Positions 22,070 to 33,265 are shown, counted from the stretch's first letter. The stretch: DNA of 64,000 bases from an uncultured Gammaproteobacteria bacterium (GCA_902519405.1 CABYJX010000002.1:26695-90694); one strand, 5' to 3'. Program-made: numbers and translations. Notes: generated from the letters alone by a model not told the origin.

Positions 22070-24187
22070 ATGCAGACTATTGATACCCTAGACACAAAAC
22101 TAAGAAATTACCTCTCCCCTGAGCAATCAAACTTGGTCAGGAGAGCGTTTTACTACGCTGAGCAAGCTCATTACGGTCAATATCGTCGGAGTGGTGAACC
22201 CTACGTAAGCCATCCTTTGGCAGTAACAAATATATTGGCAGAAATGCGTATGGACTATCAAAGTCTTATTGCAGCTATGCTCCATGACGTAATAGAAGAC
22301 ACCCGAATAGATAAAAAAACTATAGAAAATCAATTCGGTGAGATCGTCGCAGAATTAGTCGATGGGGTCAGCAAACTAACGCAAATAGAGTTTTCTTCCT
22401 TCGAAGAGAAGCAAGCTGAAAATTTTCGCAAGATGGCCTTAGCGATGGCAAGAGATATTAGAGTCATATTAGTGAAGTTAGCTGATCGACTGCACAATAT
22501 GCGAACTTTAAGCGTCTTACCTCTTGAAAAAGCAAAACATATAGCAAAAGAAACCTTGGAAATTTATGCTCCAATAGCAATGCGGCTAGGAATGAATTCC
22601 GTGCGTGTTGAGTATGAAGATCTTGGATTTTCAGCCCTCTATCCAATGCGCGCAAGACGAATCGAGGCCGCCCTGAGAACTGCCCGTGGTAATAGAAAAG
22701 CCTTAGTTGAAGAAGTTAGAGATCAATTGGAAAAAGTTTTAGCTCAGGAAGGTCATGAAGTAGAAATCACAGGTCGAGAAAAGCATCTATATAGTATTTA
22801 TCAAAAAATGCGGTTAAAAAGAAAAGCCTTTTCTGAAATCATGGATATATACGCGTTTAGAATCGTAGTTGATTCAGTGGACACATGTTATCGAGTGCTC
22901 GGCTGCGTACATGGTCTATACAAACCACTTCCCGGAAGTTTTAAAGATTACATCGCTGTCCCTAAAATTAATGGATATCAATCCCTGCATACAGTCTTAA
23001 ATGGCGTGCATGGCGTGCCTATTGAAATCCAGATTCGAACTAGAGAAATGGAATCAATGGCAAATAACGGGATAGCAGGGCATTGGTTGTACAAGGGCAA
23101 CTCGAGTCCTCCAAGCAACAGTGAAGCTCGTGCAAGAGAGTGGATTCAAGGACTCTTAGATATGCAGCAGCGGACTGGAGATTCTCTGGAATTTATTGAA
23201 AATGTGAAAATCGATCTATTCCCGGACGAAATCTACGTTTTCACTCCAAAAGGTAGAATTCTTGAACTTCCGAGAAACGCTACAGCTGTTGACTTCGCAT
23301 ACGCGGTACATACAGATATCGGAAACAAATGTGTAGCATGTCGAATTAATCGTAGACTAGCGCCACTATCTGAACCACTCGAAAGTGGAGAGACCGTAGA
23401 AATTCTCCTTGGATCCAGCGCACACCCTAATCCTGCGTGGCTAAACTACGTAGTCACTGCAAAGGCAAGAACTAATATCCATCATTTCCTTAAGAACCAG
23501 ACTAGGGAGGATTCGATAGACCTTGGAAAAAGGTTGCTAGAGAAATCTTTACTCGGTGTTTCTAGTAGTCTTGAAAAAATAAAAGGAGACCTGCTCGACG
23601 CGTATCTAGCAAGGCACGAATATGCGTCTCTTGACGATTTACTTGCTGATATAGGCCGAGCAAATAGACTCCCTAGTCTCACTTCTCAACAGCTGACGGG
23701 AAAGATCGCTGATTCACCAGCGGCAGAAGAGGGTCCTCAAGCGCCTCCTTTGGCAATACGCGGTACGGAAGGCTTCGTGGTAAATTTCGCGAAGTGCTGC
23801 TATCCAATCCCTGGCGATCCAATCTCCGGCTATCTTAGCGCCGAAAAAGGTGTGGTCGTTCATAGGGAATCTTGTAAAAATCTTATGGATCTTAGAAATC
23901 ATATGGATAGGCTAGTGATGCTTCGTTGGCACGAAGAGGTCGAGGGGGAATATGCGATAGAGTTGCGTGTCGAGTTAGAAAACAAGCGCGGGCAGATTGC
24001 CGTTATGGCCACCCAGCTTAATAGTATCGGCATAAATATAGAGAAAATCTCCAGCTCCAGCAAGGATTATCAATTTGTTCATGTAGATCTGGAATTGCAC
24101 GTAAGAAATAGGATACATTTAGCTCAAATTATGCGTAGGCTTCGAGCTGTAAATTCGGTACGTAAAGTTCTAAGAGTTAACAAATAG
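22070..24187 (+). CDS. spoT: Bifunctional (p)ppGpp synthetase/hydrolase SpoT
   Basis: HD hydrolase (HDVIEDT), synthetase (YQSLHT), TGS and C-terminal ACT domain; gmk-rpoZ-spoT order. Confidence 0.95.
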   Translation: MQTIDTLDTKLRNYLSPEQSNLVRRAFYYAEQAHYGQYRRSGEPYVSHPLAVTNILAEMRMDYQSLIAAMLHDVIEDTRIDKKTIENQFGEIVAELVDGVSKLTQIEFSSFEEKQAENFRKMALAMARDIRVILVKLADRLHNMRTLSVLPLEKAKHIAKETLEIYAPIAMRLGMNSVRVEYEDLGFSALYPMRARRIEAALRTARGNRKALVEEVRDQLEKVLAQEGHEVEITGREKHLYSIYQKMRLKRKAFSEIMDIYAFRIVVDSVDTCYRVLGCVHGLYKPLPGSFKDYIAVPKINGYQSLHTVLNGVHGVPIEIQIRTREMESMANNGIAGHWLYKGNSSPPSNSEARAREWIQGLLDMQQRTGDSLEFIENVKIDLFPDEIYVFTPKGRILELPRNATAVDFAYAVHTDIGNKCVACRINRRLAPLSEPLESGETVEILLGSSAHPNPAWLNYVVTAKARTNIHHFLKNQTREDSIDLGKRLLEKSLLGVSSSLEKIKGDLLDAYLARHEYASLDDLLADIGRANRLPSLTSQQLTGKIADSPAAEEGPQAPPLAIRGTEGFVVNFAKCCYPIPGDPISGYLSAEKGVVVHRESCKNLMDLRNHMDRLVMLRWHEEVEGEYAIELRVELENKRGQIAVMATQLNSIGINIEKISSSSKDYQFVHVDLELHVRNRIHLAQIMRRLRAVNSVRKVLRVNK

Positions 24188-24211
24188 GTTTGGCAAACCG
24201 GATGAAGTAAA

Positions 24212-24595
24212 ATGAGTAATAGAGCAGTGATCAGTACCGAACATGCACCAAGCGCTATTGGCCCATATTCTCAGGCCATTAAGGTGGGGAATACAATTTG
24301 GATATCCGGTCAGATTGCTTTAAATCCGCAGTCAAATGAGATACTTCGAGCAGATATTAAGTCTGAAGCTCGTCAGGTCTTCAAAAACATTTCTGAGATC
24401 TCAATAGCAGCAGGTGGAACCATAGATAAAGCGGTTAAAATAAATATATCACTTGTGAGGATGGAAGACTTTGAGGAAGTTAATAAAGTGATGGAGGAGT
24501 TTCTTAGACCACCCTACCCAGCCAGAGCGTGCGTGCAGGTTGCCGCGCTGCCGAAAGGAGCCTCCATTGAAATAGAGGCCATTTTAGTGATCTGA
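24212..24595 (+). CDS. ridA: RidA family reactive imine deaminase
   Basis: APSAIGPYSQAIKVGNTIWISGQI; RACVQVAALPKGASIEIEAI. Confidence 0.94.
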   Translation: MSNRAVISTEHAPSAIGPYSQAIKVGNTIWISGQIALNPQSNEILRADIKSEARQVFKNISEISIAAGGTIDKAVKINISLVRMEDFEEVNKVMEEFLRPPYPARACVQVAALPKGASIEIEAILVI

Positions 24596-25447
24596 TGTCT
24601 CTAGAATGGATTCATAGCCAGACTTGTAATCGGGGTAAAGTAATTTATAGCCACTGGTTACCAGCAGGTGGTTGTCACAGCGCTTGCTGCCTGCTCTATT
24701 AGAAAAATCACTGACAATTTCTCCTGCAGTCTTAGGTATGCCAAGACGATCAGCTAACCAAAGCTCTATCTCCATTCTGGATGCTGGGTAGCTATCTGAT
24801 ACGATATAAGAATCGTGAAGCGGCTGTTTCTTCAAATTTGACTCTAGTAACCAAGCGAAAACTCCAGCAACATCTTGTCTATGAATTCGATTAGTATAGT
24901 TTTTCTCTATTTGAGGGCTGAAAACCCCTTCTTTTACACGTTTAATAAGATAATCTTTTGAAGAACCATACATGCCAGAGCAGTAAAGCACTACCAAAGG
25001 TAACTCTGCTTCGCTAAGAATCTCTTCTGTTTCAACTATTAATTTACCAAAGGGATCCGATTTAGTTCTTGGGCTTTTCTCATCTACCCACCTTCCTTCA
25101 TTTTCGGCAAAAACACGCGTACTAGAAACAAAAATTACCAGACTAGGTATATGTCCTCCTAGCCCATCTAAGAGATTTTTTGCAGCAGTGACAAAGCCGA
25201 GTTTATAGCCGGCGAGATCTGGCTTAAGCGGTTTAAAAGTAACAATTAAAAACTTAGGCTTCAGTGCATTTAAAAACTTTAAGGCTCCTGAACGAGTATA
25301 ATCCGCCTCAATACCCCTAAATAATGCCGGTAACATGTTAGGATTTCGAGATACTGCTACTAAATCTAAGTCCAACGCACTTACCAGGCTCGCACTGCGA
25401 ATAGCAAGATCGCCACTGCCGATAAAGGCACAGATATTTGACTTCAT
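24584..25447 (-). CDS. NAD(P)-dependent sugar epimerase/reductase-like protein (YeeZ-like)
   Basis: Atypical Rossmann start AFIGSGDLAIRSASLV; FVSSTRVFAENEGRWVDE; RIHRQDVAGVF. Confidence 0.8.
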   Translation of the reverse strand: MKSNICAFIGSGDLAIRSASLVSALDLDLVAVSRNPNMLPALFRGIEADYTRSGALKFLNALKPKFLIVTFKPLKPDLAGYKLGFVTAAKNLLDGLGGHIPSLVIFVSSTRVFAENEGRWVDEKSPRTKSDPFGKLIVETEEILSEAELPLVVLYCSGMYGSSKDYLIKRVKEGVFSPQIEKNYTNRIHRQDVAGVFAWLLESNLKKQPLHDSYIVSDSYPASRMEIELWLADRLGIPKTAGEIVSDFSNRAGSKRCDNHLLVTSGYKLLYPDYKSGYESILETSDH

Positions 25448-25525
25448 TTCAATAAACTCCTTTGGTTACACTATAACCGCAATAGAAATAAATTTAACGC
25501 CACAGAATAGAGAGAATCTCTTAAA

Positions 25526-27601
25526 GTGAACTTCAATCAAGATCGATTACTACAAAGTTCTGTGGAGGTTCTCACCGGTGTTGGGCCAAAGGTTAAAGAG
25601 AACCTTTTCAAAATCGGGATAATCTCCATTGAAGATCTACTCTTTCATTTGCCGGTTAGATATCAAGATAAAACAAGAATTACTCCCATAATATCACTAC
25701 AACACGGCGATGAAGCATTGATTGAAGGCACTATTAAGCTAGCTAATATTGTCTACAGAGGAAGGCGCAGCTTTATTTTAAAACTAGAAGACAAGACTGG
25801 AATAATTACAATTCGGTTTTTTAATTTTAATAGTTCTCAGAGCAGGAACTTAACTAAGGGAAAAATACTCCGTTGCTTCGGTCAGGTTAAAGTTGTTGGT
25901 GGAAGTCCCGAGCTTTATCATCCAGAGTATAGGATCTTGAGTGTGCCTGGAGAACCAACGGAATCGAGGTTAACTCCAATTTATCCTTCCACCGAGGGAA
26001 TGGGCCAAACAAAATGGCGAAACTTGATGCAGCAAGCTCTGAGTTTCTTAGGCAAGCAGCCGCCAAAAGATCTCTTAGAGGATATCTCTAGAGAACTCAA
26101 TTTTGATGTTGCGAGTGCGCTTCATTTCTTGCACGCTCCACCAGTCACCACGCCCCTAAAAGAGCTAATCGAAGGCATTCATCCTGCCCAAAAGAGACTA
26201 GCTCTGGAGGAACTGATCGCACACAACCTTTCACTTCGGAAAGTTCGGGATAACTTTCAAGCTCTCCAAGCACCAACAATAAAGAATGATTCAGATAAGG
26301 TGGTTTCTTTTTTACAATCTCTTCCATTTAAACTTACTGAAGCGCAAAAAAAATCCATAGATGATATTACATCTGACCTGGCCGGTAATCGGCCTATGCT
26401 GCGACTGATTCAAGGAGACGTCGGGTCGGGTAAGACGTTAGTAGCAGCAGTCTCTGCTTTGCTTGCCATAACTAATAAATTTCAGGTTGCGGTAATGGCT
26501 CCAACGGAGATTCTAGTGGAGCAACACGCTCGAAACTTCTCTAATTGGTTAAATCCTCTTGGAATTAAAGTGGGTCAATTATCTGGAGAGGTAAAAGGTA
26601 TAGATCGAAAAAATATACTAGAAGCGTTAAAAAATAGTCAGTTGGATATTATCATAGGAACTCATGCTTTATTCCAAAAGAGTGTTATATTCGCTAAGCT
26701 TGGTCTCGTGATCGTCGATGAGCAACATCGATTCGGTGTGCATCAAAGGTTAGCATTAACCAAAAAAGCGAGCCCGTATCAAGCTCATCAGTTAGTCATG
26801 ACAGCAACGCCAATACCAAGGACATTAACGATGCTTGCATATGCAGACCTAGACTGCTCTGTTATCGATGAACTGCCTCCTGGTCGTCAGCAAATCCATA
26901 CAGTGCTGATCGAGAATGGGCGGCGTAATAAAATAATAACCAGGGTCGAAGCCGCCTGCAAAACTGGACGTCAGGCTTATTGGGTTTGTACTTTGATCGA
27001 AGAAAGCGAGGTGCTCGAAGCCGAGGCAGCGGCACAAACCGCGTCTTCACTTCAGCTTAAACTTCCCGAGGTTAATATAGGATTAATACATGGACAACTA
27101 AGGCAGACTGAAAAAAAAGAGATTATGTCTTCATTCGTTAGCGGCGAGATAGATCTATTGGTATCCACTACGGTTATCGAAGTAGGGGTAGATGTTCCAA
27201 ATGCCAGTCTCATGATAATTGAAAATCCGGAGCGTCTTGGGCTAGCGCAGCTACACCAGCTTCGAGGTCGAATCGGAAGAGGCAACACTAAAAGCCATTG
27301 CGTCCTTATTTACAAAGAGCCATTAAGCACTATAAGCAAGCATCGTTTGGAGGTTATTCGAGATAGCACCGATGGATTTTATATCGCCGAGAAGGACCTA
27401 GAACTTCGCGGACCTGGCGAAGTGTTGGGGACAAAACAAACCGGATTAATGATGTTTAAAATTGCGCAGTTTCCTAAACATGATTCACTCCTGGAGAGAG
27501 TTTCTGAGATTGCACCCCAAATAAATATGAAGATGCCAAATGTTATCGCTCCTTTGATCGAAAGATGGATACCAAGTGGTGAGGAATTCGGAAAGGTTTA
27601 A
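25526..27601 (+). CDS. recG: ATP-dependent DNA helicase RecG
   Basis: LIQGDVGSGKTLVAAV, DEQHRFGVHQR, TATPIPRTLTM, QLRGRIGRG. Confidence 0.97.
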   Translation: MNFNQDRLLQSSVEVLTGVGPKVKENLFKIGIISIEDLLFHLPVRYQDKTRITPIISLQHGDEALIEGTIKLANIVYRGRRSFILKLEDKTGIITIRFFNFNSSQSRNLTKGKILRCFGQVKVVGGSPELYHPEYRILSVPGEPTESRLTPIYPSTEGMGQTKWRNLMQQALSFLGKQPPKDLLEDISRELNFDVASALHFLHAPPVTTPLKELIEGIHPAQKRLALEELIAHNLSLRKVRDNFQALQAPTIKNDSDKVVSFLQSLPFKLTEAQKKSIDDITSDLAGNRPMLRLIQGDVGSGKTLVAAVSALLAITNKFQVAVMAPTEILVEQHARNFSNWLNPLGIKVGQLSGEVKGIDRKNILEALKNSQLDIIIGTHALFQKSVIFAKLGLVIVDEQHRFGVHQRLALTKKASPYQAHQLVMTATPIPRTLTMLAYADLDCSVIDELPPGRQQIHTVLIENGRRNKIITRVEAACKTGRQAYWVCTLIEESEVLEAEAAAQTASSLQLKLPEVNIGLIHGQLRQTEKKEIMSSFVSGEIDLLVSTTVIEVGVDVPNASLMIIENPERLGLAQLHQLRGRIGRGNTKSHCVLIYKEPLSTISKHRLEVIRDSTDGFYIAEKDLELRGPGEVLGTKQTGLMMFKIAQFPKHDSLLERVSEIAPQINMKMPNVIAPLIERWIPSGEEFGKV

Positions 27602-27607
27602 TCCTGC

Positions 27608-28975
27608 TCAAGGCAAGATAGGCGGTAATAATTTTTGTAGCTCCATTCTAGCTTTTGCAGCGTCACCAGTCAGAGCAAATCCTAATAGGTCTCCACTTGA
27701 ATCTCGGTATTCCGCTCTGATATTTAAACCGTCTTCTTCGATAGACCAGGTCCCCTCTAACTCCTTTTGCGGAGGAGAGACAACTACCGGACATATCGGA
27801 GTTTTGATTGTGACCGGCATAGCAGGATATTTTACTTCTGTGGGCTGGCCTGCAAGGGTCTTCGCTAATGCCTTCGCTGCCGCCATTAATGGAGCGACAT
27901 AAACTAGAACATGACTGCAAACTTCTGCACAGTCACCTAAAGCAAATACGTTAGTATTGGAGGTTTCCAGTAGTTGGTTTGTCTTGATACCCCGGCCCAC
28001 ATCAATCCCAGCGCTTTTGGCAAGTTCTATTCGTGGTCTCACCCCTACGGCTGATACTATCAGATCGACTTTCAAAACAGCGCCATCGCTTAGCTCCACG
28101 GACACTAGATCACCAGTATGATTTACCGATTTAACTTGGGGGCCAAAATAAAAGTTAGCGCCATGGGAGGCAAGAGCTGTTTCTAAAGCTCGTGCAGCAG
28201 ACTCGGGTAACAAGGCAGGCAAGCAATGTGGCATAGGATCAACTATATCTACTTCAAATCCTCCATTTAAGAGATCATTGGCAAATTCACAGCCAATTAA
28301 GCCAGCGCCAATGATACAAACCCGCTTCACTTTGTAATCCGTTATCGCCCTGCGGTAAGCCGCATAATCTAAAAGATCATTCACCGAAAAAACCCGATCT
28401 AATGCATCTCCTCCAATATTTGGTGTAATTGTCTCCGAACCTAATGCCAGAACTAGTTTCCCGTAACCAATTTCTTCCCGGCCTTCTACTTGAACTGTCA
28501 TACAATCTAGATTAATTCCTATGACATTTGCGTTTGTTAGAACCGTGGCTCCCAGCTGATCTGCCATGTCATTTCCATCAGCCTGTGCTAAGTTTTCTGC
28601 GGACATATTTTTTGTATGGCCTGTGGAAAGCATTGGTTTTGAGTAAGACGCCCCATCATCTGAGGTAATTAGTACTAATTCTGTATCCTGATCCAGCTTT
28701 CTAAATTCCTTTGCAAGGCCGTAACCAGCTAGACCAGTACCAATAATAACTAACGATTTATTAATAGCCGTATCGGACACATCATCCGCCGAGAATGAGT
28801 CCTGCTCAGAACTTTCTTCAATAAGTTCGAAATCTTCCTTACCAACACCGCAATCGGGACATAACCAATCCTCTGGGACATCCTTCCAAAGAGTTCCCGG
28901 AGCAATCCCGTCATCTGGCCAGCCCTCAGCTTCGTCATAAATTAACCCGCAAACTATACACTCCCACTTAGCCAT
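27608..28975 (-). CDS. Rubredoxin fused to FAD-dependent NAD(P)H:rubredoxin reductase
   Basis: N-terminal rubredoxin [44 protein letters not shown] followed by [16 protein letters not shown] and [20 protein letters not shown] domains. Confidence 0.92.
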   Translation of the reverse strand: MAKWECIVCGLIYDEAEGWPDDGIAPGTLWKDVPEDWLCPDCGVGKEDFELIEESSEQDSFSADDVSDTAINKSLVIIGTGLAGYGLAKEFRKLDQDTELVLITSDDGASYSKPMLSTGHTKNMSAENLAQADGNDMADQLGATVLTNANVIGINLDCMTVQVEGREEIGYGKLVLALGSETITPNIGGDALDRVFSVNDLLDYAAYRRAITDYKVKRVCIIGAGLIGCEFANDLLNGGFEVDIVDPMPHCLPALLPESAARALETALASHGANFYFGPQVKSVNHTGDLVSVELSDGAVLKVDLIVSAVGVRPRIELAKSAGIDVGRGIKTNQLLETSNTNVFALGDCAEVCSHVLVYVAPLMAAAKALAKTLAGQPTEVKYPAMPVTIKTPICPVVVSPPQKELEGTWSIEEDGLNIRAEYRDSSGDLLGFALTGDAAKARMELQKLLPPILP

Positions 28976-29169
28976 ACCGCACAGCTCTCCTCAACTTTAC
29001 TAAGATATTAGCCTACCCTATGTCCTGACCTCTAATTGTTAATAAGGACTATTTTGGTACGACTCATAAAAATGATTGGGGACACTAGCGATAACTCCGA
29101 TAAAGTTCAAGCCCAATTTGCTTGCAACCTTTAGCGGTATCAATCATCCTGCTCAGACTTTTTAGCTAG

Positions 29170-29787
29170 GTGTCGGTGGTGAAACTAGATCAGGATAAAC
29201 AAAATGTCGAGCCTTTATGGGCCTCTATTGACAATTTTTATGATAAAGAACTGCTCAAAAAAGTTGGGGGTTGGTTATTAGATGAAGCATCATTAACCAG
29301 TAGATTAATTAACTTTTATGACCAGGTCTTTTCGGTAAAACCACTGAGTCAATCTTGGGATTTCCCTTTGGAGAGCGAAGCTGTCTTACTAAATTATTCC
29401 AATAGCGAAAAAGCCCTCATCCGTAAGGTGGTTCTTTGTCTCGACCAAGAACCAGTCGTTTTCGCCCGTAGCGTAATACCAAAAATTGCTATTAAGGGCT
29501 CACTTTCACACTTGAAAGACCTGGGAGATAAATCTCTCGGGGCGGTACTTTTTGATACCCCAGGGATTTTGCGTAGTTCCTTTGAGATTGCGCTTATCCC
29601 TGGAGAGAGTGCTTATCTACCTCAAGAATTTTTTCAGACTAGGTCTATTTGGGGACGAAGATCCTGCTTTTCTCTTTTTTCAGAAAAAATTATTGTATCT
29701 GAAGTTTTTCTAAATAGTTTTGAGCCCTGGCCGGTAAGTGCTATCGAATATGCAGGCGAAAGATCAAGCTCACCAACTATAGCGTAA
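29170..29787 (+). CDS. ubiC: Chorismate-pyruvate lyase UbiC-like
   Basis: LLDEASLTSRLI, FARSVIP, LGDKSLGAVLF, WGRRSCF; directly upstream of ubiA. Confidence 0.9.
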   Translation: MSVVKLDQDKQNVEPLWASIDNFYDKELLKKVGGWLLDEASLTSRLINFYDQVFSVKPLSQSWDFPLESEAVLLNYSNSEKALIRKVVLCLDQEPVVFARSVIPKIAIKGSLSHLKDLGDKSLGAVLFDTPGILRSSFEIALIPGESAYLPQEFFQTRSIWGRRSCFSLFSEKIIVSEVFLNSFEPWPVSAIEYAGERSSSPTIA

Positions 29788-29821
29788 ACAATTAATAAAT
29801 ATTCTTTAGTAAGATTTTACG

Positions 29822-30694
29822 ATGAGTAATAAGAAAAAGATCGTTGCTTTAATTGCTCTGATTAGGCTTGATAAGCCGGTTGGGACACTATTGCTACTTT
29901 GGCCAACTCTATGGGCATTATGGATAGCTTCAGAGGGCTTGCCAGGAATAAAACTTTTGCTGATATTTACGTTAGGAACTTTTCTCATGCGATCTGCTGG
30001 CTGTATAGTTAATGATTTTGCAGATAGAAACGTAGATGGTTTTGTCAGGCGCACCGCCTCTCGGCCGTTAGTAATAGGTACTGTATCGAAAAGAGAAGCA
30101 TTTGGTCTCTTTTGCGCATTATTGTCCCTTTCTTTTTTGCTCGTACTTCAAACTAATCTACTAACGATAGGGCTGTCAGTGGTCGCGTTGGGTCTGGCAA
30201 GTACTTATCCCTTCCTTAAAAGATATACTAATCTCCCACAACTAGGCCTTGGTATTGCTTTTTCCTGGGGAATACCCATGGCTTTTGCGGCTGAAACATC
30301 GAACGTCCCGTTGGCCGCTTGGGTCCTTTTATTCGCAAATTTATTCTGGGTAGTAATCTACGACACTCAATATGCTATGGTTGATAGGGAAGATGATCTG
30401 CAAATTGGTATTAAGTCAACTGCGATACTATTTGGTGAAGCAGATAGGCATGTAATTGGTTTACTGCAACTAGTTTGCGTCTTTCTTTTCTACTGGGTTG
30501 CTCATCTCTTTAACCTAGGTCTAGTTTACCTATTTTCAATCTTTCTGGTGATACTGCTATTTGTCTACCACCTTTACTTAATCCGGCATCGTGCGCGAGG
30601 AAATTGCTTCAAAGCATTTAAAAACAATAACTGGGTAGGGGGTTGCATCTTGCTGGGTATTATTTTCGATTATGGACATCGCTATTCTTATTAA
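29822..30694 (+). CDS. ubiA: 4-hydroxybenzoate polyprenyltransferase UbiA
   Basis: RLDKPVGTLLLLWPTLWALW, NDFADRNVDGFVRRTASRPL, YDTQYAMVDREDD. Confidence 0.96.
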   Translation: MSNKKKIVALIALIRLDKPVGTLLLLWPTLWALWIASEGLPGIKLLLIFTLGTFLMRSAGCIVNDFADRNVDGFVRRTASRPLVIGTVSKREAFGLFCALLSLSFLLVLQTNLLTIGLSVVALGLASTYPFLKRYTNLPQLGLGIAFSWGIPMAFAAETSNVPLAAWVLLFANLFWVVIYDTQYAMVDREDDLQIGIKSTAILFGEADRHVIGLLQLVCVFLFYWVAHLFNLGLVYLFSIFLVILLFVYHLYLIRHRARGNCFKAFKNNNWVGGCILLGIIFDYGHRYSY

Positions 30695-30705
30695 GAAAAT
30701 ATTTT

Positions 30706-31845
30706 ATGCAAATTGAGGTCTTACAATCGTTATCGAATATTAGTGATCCAACATGGGATGCTTGGATTCCCAATAATTACCCTTTTTTATATAGCAAATT
30801 TTTAGTTGGCCTTGAAAGTACTGGTTGCACTACGGCTGATTCAGGATGGCAACCTTTTCATATTACAGTGCGGGACCAAGGTGTTCTGGTCGGATTTATG
30901 CCTTGTTATCTCAAAACTCACTCGTATGGCGAATACGTTTTCGATTGGTCTTGGGCCGATGCATGGCAGCGCTCAGGGTTATCCTATTATCCTAAATTAC
31001 TATCTGGCATTCCATTCACACCAGCGACCGGTCCACGCTTGCTTATAGCTGGTGATACAGACAGCTGCAAAGTATGGGCCGCTGTTGTCGAATGGATGAA
31101 AGGCTTCTGCGCATCTAAGAAGATAAGCTCGTGGCATATTTTATTTCCAAACGCCGGAGATTCTGAGCTCCTGACTAAACTGGACTGTCATCAGCGTATA
31201 GCAGTCCAGTTTCATTGGTTTAACGAGGGTTACCGTGACTTCCAGGATTATCTTTCTCATTTTGTAAGCCGCAAACGAAAAAACATAAAAAAAGAAAGGG
31301 CTAGTGTACAGAAGCAAGGGATCCATTTGGAGATGCTATCAGGGTCTGACATATTGCCAGAAAACTGGGCATCCTTTCATGATTTCTATCAAATGACATA
31401 CGCGAAAAGGAGTGGACACGGTGGTTATCTCTCTAGAGATTTCTTTTTATCTGTTCTGCCAAACATGAGCAACCAAGTTGTTATGTGTGTTGCTAAAAAA
31501 GATTCTCGAGCCGTTGCGGCTGCACTTTATTTCAAATCGTCTACTACTCTGTTCGGAAGATACTGGGGATGCATCGCGGAGTATGATTTCCTGCACTTTG
31601 AAGCTTGCTATTATCAAGGCATAGAATATTGCATTGAAAATGGTCTTTCAAAATTCGACCCTGGTGCTCAAGGCGAGCATAAAATACAGCGAGGCTTCAA
31701 GCCAATACAAACTTTCTCTAATCATTGGATCGATTCTTTGGAATTCTCCAATGCGGTAAGAGATTTCACTACTAAAGAGGCACTGCAAGTTGAGCAATAT
31801 CGTCTCCAAGCTACTGACCTTCTACCATTTCGCAAAAAACCCTAA
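30706..31845 (+). CDS. FemAB/GNAT-like N-acyltransferase (DUF482/COG3146 type)
   Basis: VSRKRKNIKKERASV, YYQGIEYCIENGLSKFDPGAQGEHKIQRGFKP; start placed at ATG 30706. Confidence 0.85.
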   Translation: MQIEVLQSLSNISDPTWDAWIPNNYPFLYSKFLVGLESTGCTTADSGWQPFHITVRDQGVLVGFMPCYLKTHSYGEYVFDWSWADAWQRSGLSYYPKLLSGIPFTPATGPRLLIAGDTDSCKVWAAVVEWMKGFCASKKISSWHILFPNAGDSELLTKLDCHQRIAVQFHWFNEGYRDFQDYLSHFVSRKRKNIKKERASVQKQGIHLEMLSGSDILPENWASFHDFYQMTYAKRSGHGGYLSRDFFLSVLPNMSNQVVMCVAKKDSRAVAAALYFKSSTTLFGRYWGCIAEYDFLHFEACYYQGIEYCIENGLSKFDPGAQGEHKIQRGFKPIQTFSNHWIDSLEFSNAVRDFTTKEALQVEQYRLQATDLLPFRKKP

Positions 31846-31869
31846 AACTCTAGCGTCCAATTAAATTAA

Positions 31870-32460
31870 TTAAAGACCCCACACTAACAATTGATTGTTA
31901 GCAGGCATTTTGCAGTCTTCTATCAGATTGAGGCCAACATCTTGGGCCATTTTATCAACTGTTTCGAAATCACGAATCCCACGATTGGGGTTTTGAGTGC
32001 GCAACCAGTTATCAAAAGCAATGTTACTTTCAGAAGTATATTGGCCGTTGTATTTGAAGGGTCCATAAATGGCAACTCTAAATCCCGAAGCTGCATTTGG
32101 CGCTATATTTGAAAATAATGCTTTTATCCCCGATACCGGAATAATATGCAAAGTATTAGCTGTAAAAATCGCATCAAACTGTATCTGCGACCACGACTCA
32201 AAGATGTCAAGAGATGACGGGGAACGCAAATTATTACGCGCACTAAATTTACAATTATCTCGCAGCAGGCCTAGCCTCTCGCTTACTTCAGTGGGCTGCC
32301 AAACTAGCCAATCGAGCTGGTCGGCAAAATATGTAGCATGCTGCCCAGTTCCGGATCCCACTTCCAGTACGAGACTGACATTTAAAAAATGTTTCTTGAG
32401 TACACCAAGAATTGGATTTTTATTATTTTCACAAGCTTGCGAAAATTCTTTTATCTCCAT
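31870..32460 (-). CDS. DUF938 SAM-dependent methyltransferase
   Basis: VLEVGSGTGQHATYFA; FTANTLHIIP; VAIYGPFKYNGQYTSESN. Confidence 0.88.
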   Translation of the reverse strand: MEIKEFSQACENNKNPILGVLKKHFLNVSLVLEVGSGTGQHATYFADQLDWLVWQPTEVSERLGLLRDNCKFSARNNLRSPSSLDIFESWSQIQFDAIFTANTLHIIPVSGIKALFSNIAPNAASGFRVAIYGPFKYNGQYTSESNIAFDNWLRTQNPNRGIRDFETVDKMAQDVGLNLIEDCKMPANNQLLVWGL

Positions 32461-32485
32461 ATCAACCTACAAAAACTTATTACTA

Positions 32486-33265
32486 TCACGCAGGTTGCTT
32501 ATCTCTTAAAAAATATATCTCCGTGTCGCTGGATTCCGAAGCGCTATATCGATAGCCATCCTCGGAGAAGTTTGTAAGCTTTTTCGAGTCCCTAATTTTT
32601 TTATTTGCAATATATCGCGCCATCTGACCGCGAGCTTTTTTTGCGAAAAAGCTTATGATCTTGTAAGAGTCCCCTCGCAAATCTTTAAAGATCGGTGTTA
32701 CTACGTCCGCTTCTAATAAAGATTGACTGACTGACTTAAAGTATTCATTAGAAGCCAAGTTCACCAAAGTCGCAGATCCGGAAGCTTTCAGTGAAGCGTT
32801 TAAGCTGTTAGTGATTCTATCTCCCCAAAATTCGTACAAGTCCTTGCCTTTTATATTAGATAACTTTAATCCCATTTCTAGTCGATAAGGCTGCATCAGG
32901 TCAAGTGGTCTAAGAACGCCATACAGTCCTGATAAAATTCTAAGGTGTTCTTGCGCAAATTCTATGCTGTCGGGAGTAAGTTGGTCAGCTGCCAGGCCGC
33001 TGTAGACGTCTCCCTTAAATGCAAAAATTGCCTGTTTCGCTTTCGGAACAGTAAATGGGCGCTCCCATGTTTGGAATCTTTGAAAATTGAGCTCGGCGAT
33101 TTTTTCACTTACACCCATTATGGACGCTATATCAGGCTTCGAAAGGGCCCTGACACCCTCAATAAGATCGGCTGCAGCATCAAGAAGCTCAGGTTGAGTA
33201 TAGCCGAAACCAACTACCTGGTTATCAAAATTCAGTGTCTTAGCAGGTGATATTACTGTCAACAT
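32486..33265 (-). CDS. yaaA: YaaA family peroxide stress protein (DUF328)
   Basis: MLTVISPAKTLNFD; FKGDVYSGL; LRILSGLYGVLRPLDLMQPYRLEMG. Confidence 0.94.
   Translation of the reverse strand: MLTVISPAKTLNFDNQVVGFGYTQPELLDAAADLIEGVRALSKPDIASIMGVSEKIAELNFQRFQTWERPFTVPKAKQAIFAFKGDVYSGLAADQLTPDSIEFAQEHLRILSGLYGVLRPLDLMQPYRLEMGLKLSNIKGKDLYEFWGDRITNSLNASLKASGSATLVNLASNEYFKSVSQSLLEADVVTPIFKDLRGDSYKIISFFAKKARGQMARYIANKKIRDSKKLTNFSEDGYRYSASESSDTEIYFLRDKQPA

Noticed and set aside
23806-23835. Imperfect short direct repeat (GATCCAATCTCC / TATCCAATCCCT) inside spoT
   Set aside because: Within a conserved coding sequence and very short; likely coincidence.
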